64,000 nt of DNA from Melanocharis versteri (Eukaryota; Chordata; Aves; Passeriformes; Melanocharitidae), in assembly GCA_013397845.1 (NCBI GenBank), contig VZTG01006027.1:1450746-1514745 (forward strand). Direction: 5' to 3'. Numbering within the stretch: the stretch's first letter is position 1; every line of letters begins with the position of its first letter. The translations under genes were made by a program, and so were the position numbers. Below the pieces are notes generated by a model, which was not told the DNA's origin, made no database searches, and saw only the letters and a program-made list of their open reading frames with translations. Positions 48,367 through 63,536 of the stretch are shown here, in pieces.

Positions 48367-51300
48367 TTGCTTTGTAGTTACATGTTTTTTGTTCCATCTA
48401 GATAAACATCTCTGTGAAGGGTATCTTGGTCTGATTCTGCAAGTCTTAATCCTCTATAATCAACTGATGTTACTATGAGATAAGTTGAGTGATTTTTGAC
48501 TATAGTCAAATATATATGTCATATATTTTGACTATATATTTAGAAAGAGTAATATAGTAATATTGTAATATTTAGATCACAGATTCCAGAGTGAGAGGTC
48601 CAAGAAAGTAATTCTCATCCACTGCTTGCGTAGTGGTGATGCTGCTGCTGGCAGTATTACAAGGTACTGAGATCCATTGAGAGCATATGGGCAGGGTTGT
48701 GCCTCTGTCTCGCTCTCCAGTTTATATTTCACTGGGAAGACCTTTCTGTTCCTGAGCTACATGCAGTATGCTGCATCTCTTCAGATATGATGGCTTTCTT
48801 AGACAATTTGGGATTTTTGTTCCATAAGGTCCTTGACTGAGTTGTCAAAATCTTCTGTGCATGCTTCAGTTGATGTTATTTATAGTTATGCTTTTTCTGC
48901 ATCTCAGAGCACATGCATTTTGTTTCAGAAGCTGCGACAGGGTTTCCAGAGATACTGTGCAGATATACACCAGTGCACCACTAATCTATTAGCTTCTGAT
49001 TTGTAGGTCAGGGAGGAATTGAGATTTTGCTATCTAAGCAGTATCACCTCTTTGCTGCTTCAGTGCTTACGTGACATCTCAAGTTGGCTGAAGATTAGAA
49101 GGACACTGTCAAGGTATCTTTCACAATTTCATTTTTATTATTTATTTTGTTTGCCTTGTTATTTCTGTCATAAGCCATTGGAAATTTGAAGTCTAGTGCC
49201 TTAGCAACAGGCCTTTGTCCTCCAGAACAGGTACTTGCTTAGCTGCTTATGGTTTATTTAAGAGTTGTGAAGCATTTACTGTCTTCTGAAATGCATTACT
49301 GAAGAATTACAGCTTAAACATTGCAAGCGAGAGGGAAGAAGTGAGTAAATCAGTTTGGGGTAAGTCCTGGCGTTTTGTCATTACGGTAAACTCCAAATAT
49401 TTATTATTTTCCTTATTTCTTTCAGAACCTAGTAATTAGTAGTCTAGAATTAGGCATCAGTGCTTCCTTTGCACTGTTACCCTTGAGAATGGACTTTCCA
49501 GGGGATTGATACCAAGATCTGCATTGTAGTTGGATATAGTTGGAATTACCTGATGAAGTAATCTGTATAAGAATTCTTACAGGTGCGCTGGTATTGACTA
49601 ATTGAGGTGCTGAGCAGTAGCTTTGCAGGATCTGGGCTTTGTCTGTCACAGATGCCTTTTTTCTGTGCTAAGCCTAGTTATCTTGCCCTCTTATTTCTGC
49701 TCTCATGAAAGGAATGATCATGGGTTTTTTTTGTACAGAAAAACGTTGCCCTAACTTGCATGAAAAAGTCTTTTCTTAACTGATCTACATTCATTGCAAT
49801 GTAAAGTTAGTGAAACTAGAGCTACTGTTCCCAGTAATTTAACTGCCTCCTCTTCGTCTGCTCTGATAGTGGAAGTTCTACCTGTGAGCTGGAATACCTC
49901 CATGGAACCTTCTCATTACAGTAAATATTCTCTGTTTAATTTGGGTCATGTAGTGATGAAATTTTAAGTAACTGCTATTGAGAACAGTGACAGAAGTGAT
50001 GGCACAGCCTTTTTTACTGGATTATCCTGTTGGTAAGAAACTGTATTGCGGTGTTTCACTATCAACAGTGTCCATGGCTACTGGATTCACAGCTTGATGA
50101 GAGCTGAATGTATATAATATTAGATAGTCTAATTTTTGCAGGTTTTAAAGGGGAAAATTAAAATCTTTTTAACAGTATGCGGAGTAGCAGAGGTTGCCCA
50201 GAGGAAAGCAAATTGACTTAAAATATGGTTCATAAAGTGCAGGCAGTCTTGGGGAAGGAGAATCTCAGATGTGACAATTAAGTTGGGGTAGCTACAATAA
50301 CTTCAGGCATGTCAATTAAATGCCTGATTTAGAAAGGGCAGCCGCTTCTGGCTGCGGATTAAAACAGTGGATACAGACAGACTTCTCTGAAGGCTGATCT
50401 AGTCTATGAGGTTGAATCAAGTCTTCTGACTGGCACTTTGTGAGCATCTCTCTGCTGAGTAGCAAATATGAGTATTTTATAGAGACTGTCTTCTAAAATT
50501 AAGAATTTAAAAAACTGAAATAATCTAACATTCCTTCTACAATTCATAATCTGATGCAAGGATGCTTCGGTCATGTTCATCAGTAAAATATCAACTACTC
50601 GTCAAACTTAGATTCAGTTTTGCATAACAGTACATGTATTCTAATGGTCCCAAGGTATTGAAGACTCTTATTGTATGCAGGATTCATAAATTTAAAAGTT
50701 TTCTGGAATGTTTAGGACACATACTCTTGTGCCTGAATAAGAATCACATTTGACTTTATTTTATCAGTGTAATGTCGAGTGAAGTCTCAAATGTGAATCC
50801 TAACTTAAACTGGCAGTGTTTTGCTCCTTTGCACCACAGGCTGGGTCATGCCATGCTGATATAACTTCTCCTCATATTTTTAGACTGGTTCTTTTTTAAT
50901 TCAGTGTGACAATACATGTAGTGAGTTATTGATGGCAGCTAAAGTGAGACCATTATGACTGTAATCAATAACACACCTGCATAGAATAACAACTACTACT
51001 GGGGACATATTTTGTATTGATTCGGAAATTTATGCTGTCTCCACTACACCCAGTCTGCTACTTCCATAATTTATGTAATAAAATCCGTACTTTAGAGAAG
51101 CTGTTACTAAGTTAAATACCAAGAAATGATGACATATCAAGATGTAAATTACATATTGAAGATTTTACTACAAGCAGAAATAGCACTTGCTAAATTCCTG
51201 TGGGTTCTGATTCAGGACCAAGGCACTTCCTTGCTGCAGGCTGAAAGATAATGGAAGTCAAAACCCGTGTTCCCTCTCCTGAGGCAGTATTTTAGAGGTG

Positions 51301-54300
51301 GAGGGTAAGGTGCTGTTTTAATCTGGTGTGACGATGGAAGATTATTGAATTGTACAATCCATAAGTTTGAAACCTCTGTAGGTTACCACATTTTTTTCCC
51401 TGTGTTTCATTGTGGTATGTTCCTGCAGGTGATAAACAGTCTTCAGCTTTTACAGACTACTTACTATGCTGATGGTGGGGTTTCTGAATCCCAACCCATG
51501 CTCATCTATCTCGTCAAGGAAACAGCCACCTCATTTCATTTATGATGCCACAAACCACTTTCCGCTTTTTCTTTAGAAGCAGAGAAGCAGTATGATAACT
51601 CTGATTTTTAGGAACTTTAGTATTTAAGGTACTGAAGAACTAATGTTAAACAGACCTGAAGCTTGTTAGATATATAAAAAGAACATGGTAGAATCTCAGT
51701 GATATTTATAAATAAATTGATAACTTGGCTGAGACTTTCAATGATCTGTTAGGAATTTAGGCCCAAACTCTTAAAGGGATTTAGACACCTAGTGCCTGTT
51801 TAATTCCATTATGGTTCTTTACAATGTTGTAAGTTCACTGAAACCAAGGGTTTAGGTTTAGGAATCCTTTCCAAAGCTGAGATCACAGGTGTATAAACTT
51901 CCTTGACTTGTTTCTTTCAGATTTGTGTGATTGTTACAGCTTTATTTTTAAGTCAAGATGGATTAATTTGGTAAGGCATACTCACAGGCATATTTAAATT
52001 ATTGCACCTATTTTAAAAATGCACTTACAGATCAATTTAAGATAAATGTCAATCTCCACAGACTACCAAACTTAAAGAAGCTCTGAGCATAAAATTTGAT
52101 TTTTGATGTCAGCATATGTGAGTATTTGTATACATTTGGATTTGAAAGACAGTTGTACAATAAACATAGGAATTCCATGGCCTTTCTCACCATGCTTGTT
52201 TAAAACTGCACAAGCAGTTTTGAAGGCATTTAGTACATTCCCAAAACCTGAGAAAAGAATTGAGAGGTACGTACAACTGTGGAGAGTTTCAAAATACAGT
52301 TTCCATTTATACTGATGTAAACTGTGTAATTAAGTCCAATCTCCAATTGAGATTGTATAATTCAGAGAATATTGAACATCCACACTTGCTTCAGGCTGTC
52401 TAGTGGACTATATTGCCCGCAATTAAGCAGATGAATGCACAAATAAGGATAGGCATCCTTCCAACCAGTTCTAGCTATATTTAGCAAATTCTTCTCATTT
52501 CCCTCTCTGTAGGAGGGTGATGTTGGTAACCTTAACATTGGCCAAGAGAACTGTCAGTGTCTTAAACTCTGCCCTACAAGGTGTTTTACTTTCCCATATT
52601 GTTTTGGCCTTGTATTTGCTCCTTTTCTTTTGGATTAACCCTTTATATGTCCTAAATGAAAAATTTGCTTTGCATTGTCCATCTGAATATACAAAGAAGT
52701 AGCAGGTTTTTCTCTGTGCCGCAAGGGATTAGGAAGATCTTGAAAGTTTCAAAGGTTAAATGCTCTGAAATTTATTAAACATATAACCAAGGCAGGGGAG
52801 AAATGCAAAGAAGTCTCCTTTTTATGGAAACTGAAGGTATAGATTCTGTAATTTTTTACATCATTTTATGTATCACTATTTCAAGAACTACAATGACTCG
52901 TGTTAAAATGCAGTAGCCATTCTGTGTAGTATTACCTTTAGAAAACACAGAATTGGGCTGAGAGAAGTCCTATAATTGGCAATAGACATTTTAAGAATAA
53001 ATAAGACTGTGTATTGGCTTATTATAGGTATTATTTTTCTTGTAGTACAAGCTTACTACCTGTGCAATAATGAGTAAATACTGTTGTGTTTTGAAGGAGC
53101 AGTGTTTAGCCAAAGAAATTGGCTTCTGCTCCTGGTAGTGAAAGAACCTAACAGGTGCCAAATGCAGATGTGTCTGTTGCAGTAATGCAGTCGGGAAGAG
53201 GAGCCTGTCGGGCAGGGATTTGGTGTATATGGGATTGTACTGTGTGATTCCACCAATGATGCAGAAAACAAGGCCTGGGAGAGAGAAGCCTTTTAGCCCT
53301 TGATTAGTTAAAGTAATGCAGGGTGTGGTTTGTCGTGGTACCACAAAAAGAGGGAAATACTAATAAGAATTACAGGATAAGCACAACTATTTCTTGTGGA
53401 AAGAGGTTGAGGTCTAGGGGGAAACAGCTGGTCTCACACAGGAGAGAGTGCTATTTTAAAATTTTAAAAATTATATTTTCTTTGAAGTACTAAACCAATG
53501 TATTTTAGAACTGTAAAAGCTTCAAAAACAGTAATAGAGGTATTTCTGTTGTTTCAAAAGTAGACAAATTGTGGAGCTGTAATTCGTAGGAAAAGTACTG
53601 ATCTTGTGACAGTTTCTGATTTTGGTTGAATACATAATGATAAGGCATGTAGAGATTTCAGAAGCTTTAATGTCTACATAGTAGTTCAATTAAGAGAACT
53701 AGAATTTCACATAGTGTCTGATTTAAAAGAGCTGTCTTCTGTCTGTAATCTGTTAAGTATATCTGCATGTACCCATGAGACTGCTATACAGAGGATATAA
53801 TTATTTTGTTTACCATTTTGAGATTGATGTGAGTGGAATCAATACCAGTTACTTTGCTTTTCATTACTGAAGGCATCTGAAATGTTGACCAACCTTATAT
53901 TCCTTGTGTCAAACAGATCACAAAGCCCTTATATACACACCATTTGACCTTCTAGGACATTCTTCAAAGAACTGGCAGGCTTAGCATGTCACTTTTTTCC
54001 TCACTTGAGGAAATTAAATCTAATTAGGAGGATCCTACTAATACAATGTAGATACAGATTACAGGTGCTCAGAGTGTGTGGAGAGTCCAGAATGAAAATA
54101 GCTGTAATGAAGAAGCCGGGGGAGGGGGAAGACCCTGAAATAGGCTGACTTAATTATCAATCTTGTACTCTAAAATAAGAGACTTTAGTCGCTGCACTGA
54201 TATAAAACATTTACAGCAAGTTGGAAAATTCCATTGGGGAAAAATCTCTCAAGGCATTTTCTTCTAGAGAATATAAAATGAGAAAGGCATTGTGCACAAA

Positions 54301-57300
54301 TGCAACAGTTGCACAATTTTAGTATTAGTGATTAACACCTGATACTTATTTCCCTCTTCTCCACCTAGGTGTGGTTTGACTGGGTACACCTGAATTACTT
54401 AGGTGCTTTAAGAGCGGAAGCATGAACAAAACTGACTTCTCCCTGGGAAACCTCTGACATTTCACTGGCTGTTAACGTTGTCCTTCTTACAGCAAATGTC
54501 ACTTGAGACTTTTGTAATAGAGAACCAAAAAAAAATATGCTTGTGCATGCCTGTCATTTCACATGAAATCAAGTGACTGATTTCTGATAGATATCTCAAG
54601 AGCATTGAGTTCATACAAGTGTCTCCCAGATCCCCCTCAGAATAACTGGTTTTTGCACATACTTTTTTGAGGCAAGGAGTACTAATAGTAGACTATCTGA
54701 GAAACTAACTGTTTAAAATACCTTTGATACTGTGAAATTGAGAGAAACTTAACCGAGTATGTACAAGACAAAATCCACTTGGTTTAAAGTGGATGTAATA
54801 TCTAGGACTAAAAAAAAAAAAGTGTGCTTGTTTTGTGTGTCCTTGTGTGACTGGGGAATTTAGAGCAGTCGTTGGAAGGTGAAGGAATCCAACTCCCTGC
54901 ATTGTTGGACCCAGAGGCCATACTGTGTGATTACTAATGCATGCAGGCATGGTCAATAAATTTCATGGTTATACATCTCATTGTCATTTTTGGAGCTCAT
55001 TGATTTAAGCGGCTTGCGCTGATCAAGAATATTACAACAGGCAGCACAGCCTCATACACTGACGGTACAAAGTGGAAGAGTCTTATTTCAATCAAAAACT
55101 GAGGAAAAATTTGCTGTTAAGTGTGAACGGAATGCTGGAGCAAGTTGGCCAGAGATTGTGGAGATCATGTTCCCTGAGATTTTCAAAACCTGACTGGAAA
55201 AGATCCTGAGCAACTTGCTCAAATTGACTCTGCTTTGAGCAGGAGAGTTGCCAGGTGATATCCAGGGGCATTTCCAGTCTCAGCTGTTCTGTGTCTACTG
55301 TGCAAAAACCAAAAGGTAGTTCCAGGGTTGCAAGACAGTCTCCCTTTGTTTCTCACCAGTGGGCATAAGCCATCAGTGGATCTCCCCTTGCCCATGCTGG
55401 CTGTGAAGGGGGAGTTGAACGGACAGAGCTGAGTCAGGCTGGGATGTGGCTGCAGGTCTGAGGGCACCATTAGCAGCTGCGTTTATGAGACCACAGTTTG
55501 TGTTTTTTAACCAACTTGGTTGTAGCTGTTTAAATTAACATTTAAGGTCAAACTTCTGCCATTAGTGCAATAAAGAATTTTAAGAGCTTTATTCAAATTT
55601 AAACACTTCCACTGTCAATTTATACAGCTGGCTTCAAAGCATACTGACTTATATTGAACATAATCTTCTAATGAGTTTTGTTTTTGCCAGGAGATACATG
55701 TTTCTTCCATTATCTTGTTTGCTTCTATTTTGTACTTTGTGGGTAATATTTGCAATTACTTTTCTACAGTACTGTGTTGGTAACAGCAGCAGGAAGCCAT
55801 AGTTAGCTCAGCTGGAACATTTTGGCCTCTGGAGTTCTTGTTACTGCATTCAGAGTAAGAAATAACTGCCTGCTTATCTTTGTGGCATTTGGATGCTCTC
55901 ATCCCCTTTTTTGTTCAATATTTCTTTATTGGTTAGATTTAAGGCAGCTGGTAGGAATAGTAAATCCAAGTTGATTGTAGCAGATATTGTCTGACATTGG
56001 CATGTCTGTAACTAGGAAGATGAAAACAATGTGCAGTAAATATTTTGGACAAGCTGAAAGAAGTTGCTAAAATAATTCATAATTGTCCTGCCTGCTAGAC
56101 TGGATAAACAAAGTGAAAATTATTTTCTTTTATTTGTGCACATTTTTGAAGAGCCTCAGAGATCCTGTGATGGTGTATTGAGCTGTATGTCTGCTCAGGG
56201 CTTTTTGTGGACATATTTCATATTACCCATAACTTCCATCAGTGCAGTCTTCCTGTGGAGAACATGTCCTGTGGCAGCCGTGGGACTGGGATAGCTGTGC
56301 TCAGTTTGCACCTCAACAATTGGTCTGCTTTAAAGCACCTTGAAGACATATTTGTAATATTAAAATAAAGGTGTTTAGCCTTTGTTTAAAATCCTGTCTC
56401 TCTGGAAGCAGGTTACCTAATGAGCATGTTTTACTGATCTCATGGGGACAAAGCCTGAGCTGTTAAATTTGTGGCAGCAAAATGAAACAATTTTTGAACC
56501 AAGTCATCATTTTCAGCATCAATAGAAGGTCATGCCCTTGTCAGCTGGCGTTGGTTCAGCATAAGGTTCCAGTCAGAATTGGCTGCGTTATGCTTAGAGC
56601 TGCTCTTTAAGAGACCTTCACCCTTCACTCTGTTTGGAGCTGCTGCCATGGTGGGTCTGTTGAATATTTATAAGAGACTATTACGAGACTCCTTCCTGCA
56701 GTCAGAGTGTAGACTCGTTAGTTCTCGTCTGGCAGAATGAAGCTTGTTCAAGCTCATGACAGACTCTACTCCCATCATTTCTTCTCTGCTTACTGTTGTG
56801 TGTTAAGCCATGATACTGATTTAAGTTCAAAATACAGCTCCACTTGTACTACTACAGTAGCTTCAAGGTTGGCTTGGTTCCTGAGAAATTCAGACCTTGC
56901 GGGACCTGGAGTTTGGCAGACTAAACTTTTTAAACATGGTTACAAGTGAAGGCTGGAAAGCTTGTTCTCTTGCTCTGCTGCTTGACTTTAACTAATGTTT
57001 TATTCAGCTGTAGTGTGCAAAGATACCCAAAATCACACTGAATCCACACCCCTTGTAATTTTAAGAATACGGCATTGCAAAAAGTTAGGGATCTGTTTTA
57101 CTTGGAGGTGATTGTTCTCATCAAAAATTTTTGCAGTACACTTGAATTTCTCTTCCCATGAGCATCTTCAGATGCTGGAAAGAGATGAATTTTTAATCAA
57201 ACGTAGATTACCAGAATGTCAAACATACTTTTTGAGCAAAGTTGCTCATAAAGGAAAAAAAGTTGTAACATACGTAAATGTAAGTTATAGATAATTATAA

Positions 57301-60300
57301 TTTCTTCCTGAACTCTTCTTAGGTCTTACAGGCATGCGTGGGTAGCAGGGTATCTGGATTTGTAGCTCAAGTGATATCTTGATTAATTGAAAATTTACAT
57401 TAAATCAGCTTACTGTCAACTTCTGTTTTTCTTACATCATCATTAAGAAATCCACTGATTATTTACTTTTTTAAAACAGGCCATAATTTTCCACTTGTTT
57501 TGAGAGTAGAAGCTTTCAAAATGGCTTATACTGGATTGACATATTCAATTAAAAACAATTTTAGAAGCGCAGTTTAGGATTTGTTGCAATGTTTTAAAAT
57601 TTTATCAAGCTACTAGAAGCATTTTTTTAATATGTAGTATTATCCTACTGACGTCTGTTTAATATTATTTCTGATTGTTATTATAAACACATTTCTTTTG
57701 GATTAGAGGAAATTGTGTGTTCATTTTTTCTTTGGAAAAATGTTTTTAAAAGGGCAGGCATTGGCAAGATTTTGCTTCTGACCTCTGGATTGAATTGCTC
57801 ATCAGGCAAAGTCTGAATTGCTAATAAAAATGAACATTTTGAGGAAAATTCTTGCCTGAGGTTGGATTTGTACTGATTCAACACATTTTTTATGATTAGA
57901 CCATCTCCCTCAGTGCTGTTTCTGAAGCAACGTGACCCTTTTAATGAATTTTATTTTGTGACAAACCGAATTTCCATGTACGTGCTCTACTTGCTTGTGT
58001 GTTTTGTGTTTGTGATGTGGTTTCTCCTTTGTTCTGCAGCACTTAAAAGCATTTACTTATTGAAGTTGAAGATAAAGCATCCTGTTAGTAATTAGCTAAA
58101 TTTTCATTGTGTCGTCCTAAATGCCCTGGAATTACTTTGAGACTTAGTGTTGTCTTACAACTTGTAAATTATGAAATGAAACATAAAATTTACCGTGGAA
58201 GGTGGCGACACCTGGGGAGAAGATATGGATTCTGGGAGGCAGCCAAATGCTGACTTGCTTACAAGAATTGGGGGACAAACCCCAAAGTCCTCCTTCTTAA
58301 AAACAGTCTGCAGGTAGTTGTGTTCGTGTTTTTTAGATCACTTAAAAAATCAGTTTCTCAGATACAAGAAGCTGTTTTTCCCACTGAGTGCACATACCTC
58401 CTTTGTGGATCTGAGTGTTAGTCAGTTTTGTCTGGTGTTAGTGGGTTCAGGTGAGGCCTTGTGGGTGAGCACTCTTCATCCAGAACAGTAACTCCCCTCA
58501 ATGAAACAGCGCCTAATTAATTGTGATATTCAATACTTAAATCAGTGCTGGAAATCCCTCTGTGTCAGTGTGACTGTCCTAGAAATCCAGTGTAGCCACC
58601 AGAAGGGCCAATGGCCAGTAGTTCTTTGGCATTGTAGTGCTATAGCTACACTTGGGCATTTATTGGTCGATTGATTGATTTATATATTCATTCCAATCAC
58701 AAGTGAGTTTTGGATTTTATGACCCAAAGCTTTCAACAGAAGCTTTTCCACATACTAGAGCATTCAAACCAGATAGACCTTTCAGCCTTGAACTTTGATT
58801 TTGGGGAGTGGGAGCTCTAGAGACTGATGAAAGTCTTTACTTCAGCTGTTCTGAACTAGGATTAGCAGTGCAGTTTTGGCAGGTGTTTGGGCTGTGAGCT
58901 GTATATGGAGTTGTCTCATTGCTCAGGTCAACAAGCCATTAGTCACACTAGTTACAGAGTTTATTCAGAGTTTGATCTGCCTCTTATGTTTTCCAGGCAT
59001 ATCTATAACTGAGTTGTGCTTTATGAACAAGGGAAGGGGCCTAACAACTCGCCTGAAAGGGTGGTAAGAGTTGGCAAAATTTCTTACCTATATTTGTATT
59101 TCTTTCATTATTACATGTGTTTGTGTGTATGGAATCTAGAAAGCAAAATTGTCTGGGACAGTAAATAGAAAGATTAAAAAAGTAACAGTCTTACAGTTGA
59201 CATTCTTTAGCCAACAATGAAGTGATAAAAGGTTAAATTCTTTTTATAGTAATAGCCTGTAGTGACCTTTCTCTCAAACAGAAGGACTTTTGAACTGAGT
59301 ATGGCTAAAATATGCAAGAGTTTGAATTAGCCTGCTTGGAATACCAAATCACCAAATAAAAACAAATGTTTGTTATAATCAAAATGTAGAATAATCAACT
59401 GCATATAATGTAGCTAATAATAAAGCTTCCAAAACTTTGTAAATGGCCCTTGTCAAGATGTTTTGTTCTGCTGCTGTCTGGCTTTTAGACAAGAGGTGAA
59501 CTGACTTCCCACCTCCTGACTGCCTTTGTCAGCACCTCCGTTTGGTGTTCAGCTGTACAGGCAGATTTCATCTGGGGTTGTTTTCAGAGCTCTCTGTGCA
59601 GAAATTTGTGGCACGGGAATGTTGCACAGTTCTAAACTCAGTGGTTACCTCCGGGCATGGTGGGATGTGGGCCTTGCTGCCCCAGGACCTCCCTGCTGGA
59701 AGAGAAGGGCCCTTGGCAGAACACCGCAGTCAACGTAGACAAAGAGCAAGCAATTTATTAATTTGTATGACTTTCACTGATCTGAGGAGTCATTCCTGAG
59801 ACCTAACCAGGCAGAAGTTTCCTTACACAAGGGAAAGTCATTTACGTTGGGATAAAGGAACATAATTAAAAAAAAAAATTGGTCTCTTAAATGACTAAAA
59901 TGAGAAGACAGCTGTACTTGCTAAATGAATAAAATTAATTCAATAATTCAAACTTGTAAAAGCTTTCATTTATTTTTATTAGGCTCTTTTAAAATTTGTT
60001 TAAGGGAAAGTAGATTTTTGGGTAAAAGATGGGAATACAGTTTGCACAGTACAAGCAAAACTAAAAGCTACTGTTCCTGAATATCCTAAGCAATATAGAA
60101 GAGTTGGGAGATTTCTTAGGGGATTTTTCACTATAATAGTCAGCCTGAGGTGAAATTTTTATTTCAGCAAAGTATTTAGAGCAAAGGAAAATGATTGTAG
60201 GGGTGAAAGGGAATAAAGTGAGAGGAACAGAAGGTGTTATCTCTTACCAAACAGCCTCACTACTTGTTCAGATTTAGGAGGAAAGGTATAAGGCAATCGA

Positions 60301-63300
60301 ATGAAATGGTGTTTGTAGAGACATGACAAACATGTATCTATTCTTATTCTGCAGTATATTTGTGAAGGAAAGGAATGTACAGCTTTGAAAATCTTCCTGC
60401 TTTTTCTGCTCTGAAGAAACAGTACTAATTGTCCTATCATAACTAAAGGGCTTTTTTGCAGAGTTCATGTCTACGACTGATTTCTTGTTTCAGAAGCGAG
60501 ATATTCTCTGTATTCCTTTTAAAGAGTATGTCACCCTTAATCAGGAGAACCATACATTTTCAGAATGATGGTGCTTTCAATTTATTGCTTGTCAGCCCTA
60601 AAGAATGCTAGTCATTTTCTTTACAAGTGCAACTCATTGACTGAGACTGCTAACTTATAAAGCAATTTTAGGTTTATTTTGATTGGTTATTGGTTTGTGG
60701 CTTTTAATGATGAGATTGAATTGCATTTCTGTGCAATAGACATTGCGGTGAAAAATCTGAAAAGTTGGAGCCGTTTGGAACTGCTCTTACTCCCACTGAG
60801 GTCAGCAGTAGCATTTCTGTGGCTTTCAGTGGGAATAGCATTATACTGTCTGAATGTGAAGACTTTTCTTTCAAAAAACACTTACAATAGTCTGCTTTAG
60901 TTAGGGTTACATGAAAACTAAGTAACTATTGTACTACTTGTTTATGGAAAAGAAAGGTATTTCCTAAGTAGGAGAATGAAGTTGTAACCATTTCTGTTGT
61001 GCCAGCATATTGGTTTTCTTAATCCCTGCAGCTCTGAAAGTCATTGCACCACAAAAATTGGTTATGTAGAACTGTTTTGATTATATCCTCCAGTGTGTTT
61101 TATTTTATGGTCTGTTGGAGTAGGTCTGAACAGACTGAGTGCCTTCCTACAAGGCAGGGAGTGTTGCAGGATGAATCCTCGTTGGACTAGTGGTAGGCAT
61201 GGCTAAATTCTGCCATTTCAGGTATTACTGGTCATGTAAACAGGGAATCCGGATTGGAGAGGAAGCATGTCGTCTCCTGAATACATGTAGTTTTCAGAAC
61301 TGCGTATTAGTTCTCAACTTTTTATTAAAAGTTAATTATCGTTAGTGGCATTTTTACAGAAATCATTTAAGAAAAATGTTATTTTTTACAAAGGTGAATA
61401 TTTCAAAAAGTGAGATGCTATGTTTGCTTTACAATAACTGTCAAAAGATTTTTTTTAAGCCCCTCTATGAAGATGTTATTACAAGTCAATCTGGCATAAA
61501 AGCTTCTAGCCCATGGTTGCCCAGAAATGATTTGTGAAGCATTAAAAATAAGTGCCTTTTCAGATACTAAATAGTCATTTCTAGAACTGTAGTTGTGTGA
61601 TTTAAATGGTCAGTTTTGCTTGCAGTATACAAAATGGAGTTGACTTGATTTGAAATGTGTTCCAGGCTGCCAGATTTCAGACCTCAGCCATCCAGAATGG
61701 GTGTTTTTGAGCTGTTAGGAACTTTTTTTTTCCTTGTAATTAATTTTCTTTCCCTAATTCATTGCTTGTAGATTTATGGCTGCTTATTTTGGGTTTCTAC
61801 CATATTTTCTGGAATGATCAACAGTGATGAATTAATCTTAATTGATGGATCACTATACATTAATCAAACTCTTACTTAATGGACTTGATATTTCTTGCGA
61901 GTAAGCTATTTTTTTAAAACATTGTCTGTAGTTAAGTTTATTAAATTAAGACTTGAGCATATTAGAGTCTTTGTCACGTACGGGAAGCACAAGATATGAC
62001 CCAAATACATTACCCAAAGTTAGCATTTTGTTTTATAAACATTTGCAGCACAAACAAATCTGAACTAAGTAATTTTAGAAAGGAATTTCTCCTCCATATA
62101 GTGTACATTATATGTAGATGTTAATTAGAGATTTTTCATCCGTAGCTCTTGGAAATTATTTTTATCTGGTTTATCTAATGCCAAGTCTATTTATCTCGAA
62201 TGGGAAGTCTAAGTATTGTCTCTGCATGACATAGTTTACAAACTAAGTCTGATGACTCTGTGTTGTGTGCCTGAGAATTTACCTCTACATTATTATCTTT
62301 AGTTAAGGGTCATGCAAGCGTTCCAGAATTGCTGCTGAGTCCTAAGTTTGCCTTCATTGTTATCCACACCATTCCAGTGCCTTTGGTGGTGTTGAATAGG
62401 TATAAAAAAGTACGTTGGATTCTTACGTACAATATGCATGGATTTAATAGATTATAATTTTGGGAGCATTGGAACTACTGGCATATTGATTACTGAAACT
62501 GGCAGATTTTTTTAGTGGGGTGTCTACTAAATGTTTGCAAAATTACTTAACCTGTCTGAAGTAGAATTTCGTTGAATTGCCTGGCTGAGGTTGGCCTTAG
62601 AAGTCTGTATGATACATCATGTGCTGCCCTGCTTTCTGCTTCATGGCTTGGAGAAAACCTGCTTCATCTGAAATGCATTAGTATTCAAAACCTGGATGCT
62701 TTTCTGGGACTCAGAGGACTGATAATCTGTATTTGAGACATGCATATGGAAACATGCTAATATACACTTATCAATGGAGCTGTACATCTTTGCACACATC
62801 AGGATTGAAAACAAATATGTAACTTCTGATTCTTGAGATCTAACTGCCGGTGTTTCCATTCTGGTCAGACATGTGATGCAGCTCCTCTGTCATATCTTTG
62901 CTGGTATATTCCCAGATGCCATACCAAATTTCCCCATATGGATCCAATGAGAAGATTAGAAGTTTAGAATTTAATCTGTACTTTCATAGCAAGAGTCATG
63001 GTAGGCCTTCTTAATATTCATTCAGTGTTCTCTGGCAATAGTGGAGTAAGATGGGCGCGGTCTATTAAAATTACAGTGAATAAAACTTTAAAACCCAATC
63101 TCTTGATTCAAATTTCTTACAGCAACATCTTTATAGAATTGACAAGATATAAATATTAGACAAATTTTCTCCTTTTATTTAGATCCATTAGAGGCCTTTT
63201 CAAGCAGATCGAGGAAACTTAGATGATGAAAATAATTAAACAAAAAATATAAAGCATTAGCTCAGAAAAATGTTAAAATACCTGCTCCTTAGTAAGCCTG

Positions 63301-63535
63301 CCCTCAGAAACATATCCTCACAGAATAGGTACAGATGGAATTGAAATGGAACAAATTTAGCTGCTGCACCATCCCATGGTGACTGTTTTTAACTTTTTGG
63401 GTGCTAAAAAGTATACTTTATAGAAGAGGACAGGCAATTTTGTTTGACTTTGGCTACTTTCTTGATTTCTTGTTGTTTCAGTATTATTCTTCCATTGTAA
63501 ACTTTTCATGCCTTACGGTAAGCATTGATTCCCCC

Positions 63536-63536
63536 N
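63536..63536. other. Ambiguous base
   Basis: A single N following CCCCC in otherwise normal sequence. Confidence 0.95.
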
